A stretch of DNA of 53,744 nucleotides from Triparma columacea (lineage: Eukaryota; Sar; Bolidophyceae; Parmales; Triparmaceae). The translations under genes and the position numbers were made by a program. Location of the stretch: contig BRYA01000425.1 of NCBI GenBank assembly GCA_030267965.1, positions 8,248-61,991 of the forward strand. The letters run 5' to 3'. The notes beneath the pieces are model-generated. The model had not been told where the DNA came from and ran no database searches. It saw only the letters and a program-made list of their open reading frames with translations. Below are positions 1-10,686 of the stretch, one piece after another. How positions within the stretch are numbered: position 1 is the first letter of the stretch; each line of letters opens with the position of its first letter.

Positions 1-52
1 GATCCCCCGTCCTCTTCTAGCCTATCCTCTTCAAGCCTCCCCCCCCCCCCCC

Positions 53-1345
53 CTAGATGGTGATCTTTACGAATCGTTCAATCCCCCTTACGTCCATTCT
101 CTTTTCGACCTTCCATCCTTTCCCTTCCGCCTCTCTCTCAACCATACTCGGGTGTCCCTCGTCCCCTTCAATAAATACGACCCCCCCCTTCTTGACCCCT
201 CCCCTTTCCGTCGCGTATTTCAATATCTCCCTAATAACGTCCATCCCATCCTCCCCTCCCTCCAGAGCCCCATGGTCCTCCCACCCCTTAACGTTCTCCT
301 CCAATCCCTCCATATCCCTCTTGGGTATATACGGTGGGTTACTAACGATAACATCGTACCCCCCCTCCTCATACTCTTCAATCCCACCGTACCATACACC
401 TTCGTAACTACTCCCTTCCCCAAACTGTTCCTTAAAGGCCTCGACGTTCTCCTCCGTAAGTACCTTTGCATTATCGTCCTTCTCGACTCCCGAAACCTTG
501 ACACCTTGAACCTCACATGCCATGCTTATACCAATACACCCCGTACCCGTACCTACATCCAGCACCTTCCTACATATTACCTCCCCCCCCGTCTCGTTCA
601 TAAAATCGATTGCCCAACCGCAGAGCTCCTCGGTTTCGGGTCTAGGTACGAGGGTTGGACGACGGCAGGTTATGTCATTGAGGGTACGGAAATCCCATGA
701 ACCGAGGATGTACTGTAAGGGCTCACGGCTGGGGGGGGGGGGGGGGGGAGGGGGGGGAGGGTTTAGGACATGATTTGTGTGTGAGTTTGTGAGTTTTTAA
801 TGTAGTTGTAATTTTAACTCCATATCTCCACACATCCCCCCCCCAACTCACCTTTCGAGTCTATTTTTAAACCCTTCAAACCTCTCCCTCCAACCTCCTT
901 TAACACCTTTAACAATACCGTCATCTTTATCAAACTCCACACCACAAACACCGTCAAGTCCACCCCATTTACCTTCGTTGAAGCAGTGGAAATACGAGCC
1001 CGGTATACACATGGCTTTACACATTATGTGTGAGAGCGAGAGTGTACCGTACCCCGAACATGCGTCGTCAGAATTAAGGAGTTTAGATATGTGTGAGGTT
1101 TTCACGTCTTCAAATCCGGGGTTACTACCACCCCCTCCCTTGCCTGTTGTTCGCCCTTCGTTTGGGTTTTGTGAATGTAATGATGTAGATGTGTGTAAGA
1201 GGTACCGTGGACTTTGTAACTTGAAGAGTTTGGGTTGGGTTATCATGGAACTATGTCGGAATGCGGAGGATCTGATGGTTAAGGACAACATTGTGGAGGC
1301 GAGTAGGAGTATGGGGAAGTTTGGTAATTTACGACCGATGAACAT
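53..1345 (-). CDS. prmC: Organellar PrmC/HemK-type peptide release factor N5-glutamine methyltransferase
   Basis: Enzymes of this family methylate the glutamine of the GGQ motif in class I release factors using S-adenosylmethionine. I join two exons, 1345-852 and 728-53, giving 389 aa; the intron starts GTGAGT and ends in a long C run plus CAG. The second exon opens with REPLQYILGSWDF and LVPRPETEEL, the classic PrmC signature. It continues with the SAM-binding DVGTGTGCIGI and the catalytic NPPYIPK, then GALEGGEDGMDVI. The N-terminus before the fold is basic and Ser/Arg-rich with a hydrophobic stretch, so import into mitochondrion or plastid is likely (inference). The Met at 1345 is used; a later in-frame Met at 1291 is possible. 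The ORF runs further upstream as Lys/Glu/Arg low-complexity sequence that I exclude. Family assignment is firm; the exact start is not. Confidence 0.9.
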
Positions 1346-2131
1346 TCCACGACTTTCCGAAAGCACACTCTTTCTCTCGTCTCTCTGCACTCTTCCCTCT
1401 CTTTCTTCTCCTTCCTTCTCTTTTACTCTCTCTCTCACTCTTTCTCTCTTTGTCTTCCCTTTTTTCACTTCGTTGTTTCCCTCCTCGTGTTTCCCTTCCC
1501 TCTTCTCTTTTCTACTCTCCTTCTCTTTTAATCCTTTTCCCAAATCCGTATTCCTTCCCTTCCTTCCCCACTTTCCCTTCCACCTTCCTCCTCAATTCCT
1601 CCTGTTCTCTAACAATACGATCCTCTCTTTCTGAGCGGGTTGTTAGACGGGTTAAGGAACGGGTCTCGTTGTTTCCGGATATGAAGTTTGTTAAAGCGTA
1701 GAATCCTAGGAGGCTGAAGGTTACCTGTGAGTGGATGGAGGATGGGGGAGATTGTATTTGGAGGGATGGATGTGAGTGTTTGGATGGATTTGAGAAGCGT
1801 AGGGATGTGAGATGTGAATATAAAGGAGGCCGTAAGGTAGTTCAAAGGAGTCAGTTGTTTATAAGGTAATTTTAGTGGAGTCAGTCGTGTCACAATCTTC
1901 CTTGTCTCTCATTTTAAGCTCATTTCGTCAGATATTCAGCGCATATGTATGTATGTATGTGTATTATATATTAAACAACGCATACTTACAGTTGGTACAC
2001 CGTAGCTAATAAGTTTAAGGGTGCTTATCCGAGGCATTCTTTTGACCTCAAAATTGGAGAAAATCAAAAGGAGAAAATTACCACAATACATTCTCACACA
2101 TCACAACGTTGAAATTTGTCGTATTAATCCG
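1346..2131. other. Intergenic, no convincing gene
   Basis: This 786-base stretch separates two minus-strand genes. The left part is a strongly pyrimidine-rich plus strand (TCTCTC/CTTCC runs about 1360-1620) that would be promoter or 5' leader of the methyltransferase gene. The rest is AT-richer and would hold the 3' end of the next gene. A 94-codon minus ORF at 1609-1893 shows no recognisable motif and is not called. Confidence 0.5.
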
Positions 2132-5100
2132 CTAATAATCCTCATCCTCCTCCTCCTCGTCCTCCTCCTCCTCATCCTCCTCGTCCTCCTCACCATTCTC
2201 ACCGCCAATGTTATCTCCTGAATTTTCCTTTAAAAACCCTCCCAGTTGGCTGCTTGCCCAGTCGCTCACAGCCATGCCGATCATCTTGCTGTCCTCCTCG
2301 CTCTCCCCCTGTTTCTTCGGGTTAACGTACCCCGCAATGAACTTGCTAAAGAAGCTGTCCCCGTTATTTTTATCATCCTTCTTCACACTTTCTTCTTCCT
2401 TTTCCTTTTCTGCAACTTCCGCCGCCCTCTCCGCCTCCCTCTCCACCTCCCTCTTAATTTCCTCCGCTCGTTTCTCCTCCTCCTCAAGCCTCCGCCTCCT
2501 CTTGCTCTTACCCTTAAACCTATCCCTCCAACCGACCCTTTCAACCTCTACCTTCTCAATTGAAAAGGCATCATCCTTTGACCTCTGTTTCGAGGCCTGT
2601 GCAACCGCCTCTCTCGCCCTCTGCGCAGAGTCTTAGGTGTCAGAAACAATACCAACTCACAACAATGAAATCACCTACAGAGAATAGCTAAAAAAACACC
2701 ACCACCGCCTCCAAACTCACCTTCTCCTCAGCCCTGGTCCTAGCTTTATTCTTCCTCGCAGTTCTAATAGCTTTCCTAACCCTATCTCTCGTAATAATGA
2801 AGGTCCTAATAGGTACCGAGAACGCTAGATAATTATTGCTCAAAAACTTCCCCGGTCTCAGAACCGCCGATAACTTAAACCGTAATGCTCCGTTAGCTAT
2901 CCATATATCGGAGATGTTATTATCAGGACCGAGGTCGAAACCTGAGTTAGACGGCTCCTCGCGGAGCTTACGAGCTACACCGAGGGGGACGAATACTGAT
3001 ATTGGGGAAGGCTTTGGAGGGGGGGTTACCTGGGGAATTTTAAGGGATTGGAAGGGAGGGGGGGAGATTTAACAAACAGGAGGGTTCAACGAAGCACTTT
3101 GCGGACACCTAAACCGCGGTCCCTTCTGTTCCGTAATGTTATCCCATTCTCTCTCTCTTACCTTCATTTTTTTAGCGACCATATTAATATTTTTCTCCCA
3201 AGCTCTTGGGCATTCAATAACAATCGCAAGCTCCGGGTCCTTCAGTTTTATGTACCTGCCTGACCCGTTCGTTCCCAGCCGAGTACGGATCTTGAAACCG
3301 TTCTCTATCATTGGGGAATCTGGACTTGCCCGTACCTGGTTGATTTATTGAGGGGAGGAAGGAGGGGGGGGAGGAGGTAAGTGATTTTATTTCCTTCACC
3401 CTCTTATTTATCGACGTTCGTCCTCATGCTCAATCCCCTCGGGTGGCTAAGAATCTCCTCCCTCTCCTTAAAAAATGTCCTTTCCCCCCCCCTTCCCCCC
3501 CCCCCAACCGAATCCCCTCACTCACCTTCGCCCTCCCTGTAATAATAGCTCTATTAAACTCATCAAACTCGACATTATCAAGTTTCTCCACCTCCACCAA
3601 CGGCGCGTCCGGTGTATTCAGATTCCACGTCCTCCCCGCCATGATCGCCCCGTCCGCAAGGTCTCTTACAGTCCTAACCCTAACCCTTAGTGCCCTTGCA
3701 ACGAGACGTCGCAACCCTGCGTCTAGGAGGAAAGAATTAAGCATATCGTACCTACTAAACGACCCCTCAACGTTGACGGTAACAGGTGTGCGGATAAGGT
3801 TCTTGCTGCGTAGTCCCGTGTGCGGTAATGTACCTAGGATGCACTGCCGTAAATCTAGTGAGAAGTTTCGAAGCTCGATCGAACCAAACTCTGAAGCGAT
3901 TGAGGACGTTCGGTTTACGACACGATGGTCTGGTGAGGAAAGGGTTATCTTACGGCCCTGTTCTCGCAGTCCTTCCCGTCTCGTTGTTATCTGCTGTCGG
4001 TGTCCTTCGTTTGATTTGATGTTAATTCCCTTAAACTTGGTTTTTCCCTCCCCCTCCCATCTCCTCCCCCCCTCCTCATCTTCCTCATCGTCATCAACTG
4101 CAAACGGCGTAGGTAGCGTCGTTTCCAAGTTAACCGGCACGCTCAACGCCATGTTATTATCCGTCCCATTAATCCCTCCCCCCTCCCTGTTCTCCTCAAA
4201 GTCGTAAAGTCTATACTCCTCGTCCTTCCGTAGCGTTTGGTTTTTGTCCCAAGGCCATTTCCACGCCCCGACCCCACCTCCCTTAACCCTCGTCGTTCCT
4301 ACGTCAGTATTGTTAGCCCCCCTACCGAGTTTCGGTAGTTTACCAGATAGCTTTGGCCAACCCCAACCGTCGCCCTTCTTCTTCCTCTTCTCCTCCTTGC
4401 GCTCCTTCTTACGACGTCTCTTCCTCTCCTTCTTCCTCTCCTCCTTAATCTACAAGTCAAGTATTGGTAAAGGGAGGTGATAGGGGTGGGAGGGGGGGGA
4501 TTAGTAAGATGTTACGTGAAGGGCCGGTTTAATTTGCATGTTAAAATCAATCTCCTTCCCCTAAAGCTCCTATTTCTTGTCTCTCTTCTCTCTTCTCCCT
4601 GCCATCCCCCCTTCCCCCATACTCACCTGCCTCAATCTCTCCTCCTCCTGTCTCCTAATAATAGCGATATCCTCAACCATCGCAGCGTACTCGTTCCTGT
4701 CGAGTTCCCCGTCCCCGTTCGTGTCGTATAGTCTCAGGAGTCTCCCCGCAAGTTTTACTATAGTTTCAGGGTTCGTCGACTTGTCCGTCCTCTTCCCTCC
4801 CCCCCCCCCTCCTCCCTCCCCGCTGCTGTCGCCCCTGGCCATGGCGTTTGCTAGGGCCGTCGCGAGCTCTGACCTGTCGAGTTTCCCGCTGCTGTCAACG
4901 TCGATAGCAGAAAAGGCCGAGTCGACAGTGCTGGTTACGGACCTCATGGGCTGCTCGAGGTCCATGGACTGGAAGGTGAAGACGTCCCTCTCGCTCAGGC
5001 CTCCTATCCTCAGGGGCGCGAAGCCTAGCCTGCTGAAGGATATCCGAATGGAGTTTATCTGCTTCCTTTTTAGCGGACTGTGCCTGCCGATGTCCACCTC

Positions 5101-5136
5101 TACGTCCAAGTTCTCGCACTCGTCTGCAGTGGCCAT
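2132..5136 (-). CDS. EF-hand protein with a DUF2993/LmeA-like lipid-binding region (tentative)
   Basis: Five exons join in frame: 5136-4627, 4449-3526, 3335-3162, 3029-2721 and 2620-2132, giving about 801 aa. All donors are GTGAG or GTAAGA. The first exon encodes two EF-hand loops, DVDSSGKLDRSE and DTNGDGELDRNE, with the acidic and glycine positions needed for Ca2+ binding. A polyglycine run from a C/G homopolymer lies between them. The flanking sequence, with alternating beta-like segments around GSFSRYDMLNSFLLDAG and LKDPELAIVIEC, resembles DUF2993/LmeA lipid-binding proteins of algae and bacteria. That is my recollection of the fold pattern, not a search result. A Lys/Arg-rich stretch follows the EF-hands, and the C-terminus is coiled-coil-like and ends in a Glu/Asp run. 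The frame stays open about 80 codons upstream of this Met, so an unseen first exon, perhaps a targeting peptide, may exist. Confidence 0.7.
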
Positions 5137-6279
5137 TATTAGGCCTGATATTATCCTGCTTACTCGGCTAGTTGCGCGACGGCGGCGACGGGCAGATGTA
5201 CCGAGGGCGAGGAGACGACGGGTCTGCTCCTGCTGACGGGGGCGATCAATTGTGGTGAAAGGATCTGAGAAGGTTAGAGAAGAGGATGTGGAGTTGGAAT
5301 GGGAGGGAGGGGGGGGGGGATGGGAGAGGAGCGACGTATGGAGGTGGTAGTTGTCGAGGGTAGGCTAGGGGAGAGAGCAAGAGGGAGTTAGCATGAATGA
5401 GATTGGGGTTAGAGTGTTGGGCACCAGGGTTGTTCGGCAGTCTCCAACACTTGCTGGTGTTGAGTCGTTGCTTGAGTCGTTGCTTGAGTCGTTGCTTGAG
5501 TCGTTGCTTGAGTCGTTGCTTGAGTTGTTGCTTGAGTCGTTGCTTGAGTCGTTGCTTGAATTGTTTCGTAAATTCGTTTTTGAATCGTTGGTTGAACACC
5601 ATAGTCCCTCATCTCACCTTGTCCCCGTTCTTAATCCCATTCTTGCGGCCATTTTTTGGTTGAATGGAAAAATGAACGTATGGTGTAGAGTATTGTAGAA
5701 TGATGATGAGTACAATCAGTCTTATGTACGTCATATGAGTGTATCTTGAAGTCTGGACCATTTTGTTCATTTTCTTTGGTCGAGATTGTGATTCAAGTGG
5801 GATTCAAGTGGGATATGATGAGATTTCGCACAATCTGACTATTTGAAACCAATAACTTATCAATTGTCAACGCTAAGTGCGTTGATTTATGTGGACCTGC
5901 TCGTCCTATACTTTTTTCTGAATTGGGGATCGAGAAGGTGGGTGTTTGTAGAGTCCGAATAGAATAGAGAGACTTCTGGGTGAGAAATACTCTAGATTTT
6001 CCAAACACCACAGATAAAGTCATACCAACCATTAACCCAACAAATACTCAACCAACGGCCCTTGAAACAAAACAATATTAAAATAGCCACCAAAATAGCC
6101 ACCAAATACCTTAAGTATCCCCCTGACAAGACCTCCCCGACAATTTCTCCACCGACAATCCTCCTGTTCCACCCAACACATCTTCATCCTCAACGTCATC
6201 CTCTCGCCTCATCCTCTCGCCTCATCTAGATCATAAATCCATACATCCACCATACAACCTCCATCCCCCCCTAAACAAA
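5137..6279. promoter_or_regulatory. Divergent intergenic region
   Basis: The region lies between the minus-strand EF-hand gene and the plus-strand ABCF gene, so both promoters should be here. It contains the 12-bp tandem repeat at 5461-5556. Bases 5137 to about 5374 may encode an N-terminal extension of the minus-strand gene, because that frame is open. No TATA box could be assigned with confidence, and the remaining short ORFs look random. Confidence 0.4.
5461..5556. repeat. 12-bp tandem repeat, about eight units
   Basis: The unit TGAGTCGTTGCT is repeated head to tail eight times with one variant copy (TGAGTTGTTGCT); a degenerate ninth unit follows. Because 12 is a multiple of 3, each frame reads as a 4-residue repeat (for example ESLL on the plus strand or LKQR on the minus). 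This explains the apparent repetitive ORFs here, none of which has other coding support. Confidence 0.9.
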
Positions 6280-9117
6280 ATGGACGCCTCAAAGGCAACA
6301 ACCCTGATAACCAAAGCCGCACCATCCATAGACCCTGACATCTCAGAGTACCTAGGTGCCATGTTAGGTGAGCAAGGCAACTATCAAGTCAAGGAACAAA
6401 ATTGGAGAGCCCCGTGTCTACCCTGGTGCGCATAGTGTTCTTATTTAACCTAACCAACCCCCTCCCCACCTCTTCTCCTTTGGGTTCTCCTTTACCCCCG
6501 ATCAGAGTCCATGTCCGTCTCTGACCTCACCCGTTCCAACCTCGAGGAGACTGTCGTCCCCTTCCTAGAGTCCTCCGACCTCCCCCCCCCCGTGATCGCT
6601 ACCGTCGTCACCGCCCTCCTCACTGGCACCTCCGCCTCCTCTGATTCCGAGGACTTGAAGCCTCCCCCCGCCCCCAATGACTCCCTCCGTAAGCTCCACT
6701 CCGGCGTGGTAATGGGGGAAGAGAAGATTACGGAGGCAGAGGCTGAGTCCAACGCCTTCATGTGGGGGACGGACACGTTCGCGTCCAAGTTCAACGAGCA
6801 GAAGGATGCAGCCGTTGCCGAGAGCGCCAAGGATAGGAGGAAGGCGAAACAGGAACTTGAGAGGTCTAGGAAAGAGTACGAAGCTAAGGTGAGGGGAAGG
6901 GAACGGAACGGGAGTTGTATAAGAGCAAGTTTGCAGAACCCCCCCCCTCCTCCCCCCCTAACCCATTCCTCCCATCACCCTCGACCATCTCAAGGTCCGT
7001 CTGATGGAGGAGGAGGAGCGTAGCAACAACGGCAAGGTTGCCGCCATGGTCCTCCCAGACTACAACACGGGTAGAAACGAGCGAGATATCCAGGTTCAGA
7101 ACGTCTCCCTAGACCTTGATAACGGCAGGCGTCTCCTCGATTCCGCGGATATAAAGTTCACCTACAAGAGGAGGTACGGCCTCGTCGGTAAGAATGGCAT
7201 AGGAAAGACAACCCTCCTCAAGGCCATCGCCGCCTTCGAGGTCGAGGGTATGCCCAGGCACCACAGGGTACTGCACGTCAGGCAGGAGATAAAGGGGACG
7301 AACAACACGGTTATGCAGACGGTGCTGGAGGCGGACGTTGAGAGGAACACACTGCTAGAGGAGGAGAAGACACTTTTAGCCAAGCTCGATGGGGCGGTTG
7401 ACGGGGAAGCAGGGGGGGGGGGAGGGGGGGGGGAGGGTACGCTTGAAGAGAAGAGAATAAAGCTGAACAAGGCGCTTGAGTCAGACGACGCCTCCTTCGC
7501 TCAGGACATGAAGAGGCTCGACGAGGTCTACGCCCGCCTCTCCATAATCGGCGGCGACGGCGCCCAGGCTAGGGCTGGTATGATCCTCAGCGGCCTCCAG
7601 TTCACCCCCTCGATGCAGGAAGGCCCGACGAGCGCGCTTTCCGGGGGGTGGAGGATGAGAGTGTCCCTGGCCGCCGCCCTGTTCATAGAGCCGGATCTTC
7701 TAATGTTGGACGAGCCGACGAACCACCTGGACCTGGAGGCCGTGCTGTGGCTGAGCCAGTACCTGAACTCCTACAAGCACACGCTGGTGATTGTGTCCCA
7801 CGACAGGGGTTTCCTGAACGAGGTCGTCACCGACGTCGTTGAGTTCAAGAGCCACAAGCTCAAGTACTACAAGGGGGACTACGACACGTACGTGAAGACG
7901 GCGGAAGAGGCTGTGAAGAACCAGAAGAGGGTGTACGAGGCGTACCTTGACAAGAGGGCGCACATGCAGGAGTTCGTTGATAAGTTCAGGTTCAACGCCA
8001 AGAGGGCTAGGTAAGAATTTAGAGGGGGGGAGGGGGGGGTTCACGAAAGACTTTCAAAGGTATTACCAAGAAACTACCTATGGGTTTTGAAAATCTAACC
8101 TGCCCCCCCCTCTTCCCCCGCACTCCCACGCCACCCCGCACCCCACGCTTGCCGCTGTTCACAGCCTGGTGCAGAGCCGCATAAAGGCGATTGAAAAGAT
8201 GGACGAGGAGGCTCCCCCGGACGTCGAGATCGAGCAGGTGAGAAGGGTTTGGGAGCCGGGATGTGCGGGGTCGAGGGATGAGCGCTTGTCGGAGACTTTG
8301 TAAAACGATTGTAAATAGCACACCTCTTACGGGATCGATTTCAACACCCCCCCCCCTCGCCGCAACGCAGGTGTGGAGGTTCAACATTGAGAACCCCGAG
8401 CAGCTAGGGATCCCCATCATTGAGGTCAACGATATATTCTTCGACTACGACAAGCAGAAAGCCAAGGAGGACATGCTGCTCCGAAAGGTCAACTTCGGGA
8501 TAGACCTGCAGAGCAAGATTGGAATACTCGGCCCCAACGGAGCCGGAAAGTCCACGCTCCTGAACCTCATAATGGGGAAGTTGGACCCTCAGAAAGGAAA
8601 CGTCATCCGCAACGGCAGGCTAAGGATCGCCTACTTCACTCAGCACTCTGCGGACAAGTTCGACCTCCAGTTGTCTGCTATCGAGAACCTGCTGAACCAG
8701 TTTGAGCGTGCGACCGACCAGGAGATGAGGAAGTGGGTCGGAAAGTTCCAGATTCAGGGCAACGATGCTATAAAGCCAATGATGATGCTCTCGGGGGGTC
8801 AGAAGTCGAGGGTGGCCTTCGCGGCCTTGGCTTACGCCAAGCCGCATGTGTTGGTGTTCGACGAGCCGACGAACCACCTGGATATGGAGAGTATAGACGC
8901 CCTGATTGAGGCCGTAGCGAGCTTCAGGGGAGGCGTCGTTGTTGTCTCTCACGACCAGTATTTCATCACCAAGACATGCGGGGAGCTTTGGGTTGTGGGG
9001 GAGGGGGAGGCGACGAGGTTCAGGGGCAGCTTCGACGAGTACAAAAAGTTCACATTGGCCAAGACTAAGAAGAGGGTAGAAGAGAGTGTCAAGTCTCTAG
9101 GTAACATAAACAATTGA
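6280..9117 (+). CDS. ABCF3: ABCF3/GCN20-type soluble ABC ATPase
   Basis: Five exons (6280-6367, 6506-6888, 6995-8010, 8165-8237, 8371-9117) give 768 aa. ABCF3/GCN20 proteins lack membrane domains; they bind ribosomes and in yeast help GCN1 activate GCN2. Two full ATPase cassettes are visible. The first has Walker A GLVGKNGIGKTT, signature LSGGWRMR and DEPTNHLD. The second has GILGPNGAGKST, LSGGQKSR and DEPTNHLD. The N-terminus (IDPDISEYLGAML) matches the leader of ABCF3/GCN20 rather than ABCF1/2. The coiled linker between cassettes is conserved (DKRAHMQEFVDKFRFNAKRA). A glycine-rich insert from a G run (7409-7436) sits within the first cassette. All four introns keep frame and begin GTGAG or GTAAGA. 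Confidence 0.95.
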
Positions 9118-9174
9118 TCCTGGTCAGCAGCAGATTTATGGAGTTTATTAATTGGGCGAACTGGCACAACTTTA

Positions 9175-10473
9175 TTACGCAATCTCCCCCTCCCCCGCAC
9201 TCTCCCCCACTAGGGTGCAGAACGAGTGGGCAGCGATCTCCTCCGATTGCAACCATGTCCCCATCAGTCCAGTCTCCACGTCTACGTCCCCCACGTTTCT
9301 CAGCCCCCCTATAAGGTCCTCGCCTCCCCCCTCAAAGTACGTTATGAACGGGGCGGCACTGGGGATCTTTACGCCCTTCATCCCATCCTCCGTGACCCGC
9401 GGGTCTAGATGGTAGAGGAGGGACCGTATGGTGTTCGCATGGGCCGACAGCAACACGGTCTCGCCCTTTAGGAGCCGGGGAGCGAGGCCGTAGCGGAGGA
9501 TTGGGAGAACGCGGATACAGGAATCCTTGAGGGACTCCGTAGCGGGCATCCGGGCTGTCATTACGTTTAGCCAATTCGTACTTGTTGGGTTTGCCTCGTC
9601 GAAAATATTTGGTTCTCCCCCCCTCCTATCCCTCGGTTCAGAAAAGCTTGAATTAATGTAATTCAACCCTTCCCTCATTGTGATCAGCCTCGTGCTCGCC
9701 GGGTCTTTCACCTGCGTCACAGTCATGCAGTGTCTGCTGCGCTTCCAGTCCTCCATGGTCCTCTCGTCCATGGCGGGGGGGGCCGTGTCCCATCCGTTCC
9801 TCCACCGAGATAGCTGCTCAACACCAAACTCCTGCTCGGCCTCGACCTTTGACCGACCTACAAGGTTTCCGTAGTGCCTCTCGTTAAGTCTCCACGAGTA
9901 AGTTACCGGCACGCTGTAAGCAGAACTTCGATGGGGGGCATAGATGATGAGTGAGAACTGGTGACTGTAGCAGCACCCGTTGGAGAGGGGGCAGTATGTG
10001 TTATCCGGCCTCTGGTGCAGCAGGCCGGGCGGACTGACTTGGTTAAGCAGAATACTCCACCACTTCCCTCCCCTACCACACACATATCGTCTTCCTGCTT
10101 GTTCTCACCTGTTCGCCTCCTTCAACCTCATCTCAGTAGCCATTATATCCAGAGTCCTCTCCGCGCGAACGAGGAGGCTGCAAAACGCGCTGTCCACCCT
10201 CAAGGGCTCCCCCGTCTCATCCCTGTAATCCCTGAGGGCCCTGCCAGCAGCGTGAGCCTGGAGAACCCCTCGCTTGGACAGGTCCACGTTGGTCCATCCA
10301 GTGAAGCGGGACACCAAATTCTGAGATGGATCAGTGACGTTCCAAACACTCTGCCCGTGCCGCACGAGAATCAGCCGACCTAAGGTGGAGGTGGACCTTT
10401 TCTTGTTGTGAGAGGAGGAGTGGTTTAGGAAGATCTTATGTTTGGACCCGTTACGGAACAATATAGGTAGCAT
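9175..10473 (-). CDS. Cofactor-dependent phosphoglycerate mutase (dPGM)
   Basis: dPGM interconverts 3- and 2-phosphoglycerate through a phosphohistidine. Two exons, 10473-10109 and 9913-9175, give 367 aa. The catalytic LVRHGQSVWN lies at about residues 36-45. The FTGWTNVDLSKRG segment follows, then SWRLNERHYGNL directly after the splice junction, which confirms the join. The second active-site histidine is in SAHANTIRSLL. About 30 residues precede the fold and are basic and Ser/Asn-rich without acidic residues, so an organelle presequence is possible. The protein is longer than bacterial GpmA (about 250 aa) because of this leader and loop insertions in the C-terminal half. The intron begins GTGAGA. 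Confidence 0.92.
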
Positions 10474-10686
10474 ATAGTGTTAATTATCGCTATAAATTCC
10501 TATTGTAGTGAAAATCAAGGCGAAATTGTGGTGTTGGGAACCTAAAAGTCGGGTATTTGTTTGGGGTTCAAGCATGCAGCAAAAGGAGAGGCTGGTCATC
10601 CAACATTCATTTTGTTCTCCGTCAATTTACAGCGCTAATTTTCCAATAGGAAGACTTTAGACTTACATATCAATCTAGAAATTGCA

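Noticed and set aside
978..1634. 218-codon plus-strand ORF opposite the PrmC first exon
   Set aside because: Ends in a long Ser/Phe/Leu run from pyrimidine repeats; the minus strand splices to a complete PrmC family protein.
3670..3690. Telomere-like TAACCCTAACCC stretch
   Set aside because: It is only about two units and lies inside a conserved coding exon of the EF-hand gene; no sign of a chromosome end.
5246..5602. 118-codon minus ORF with LKQR repeats
   Set aside because: Its repeats are produced by the 12-bp minisatellite, which is open in several frames on both strands.
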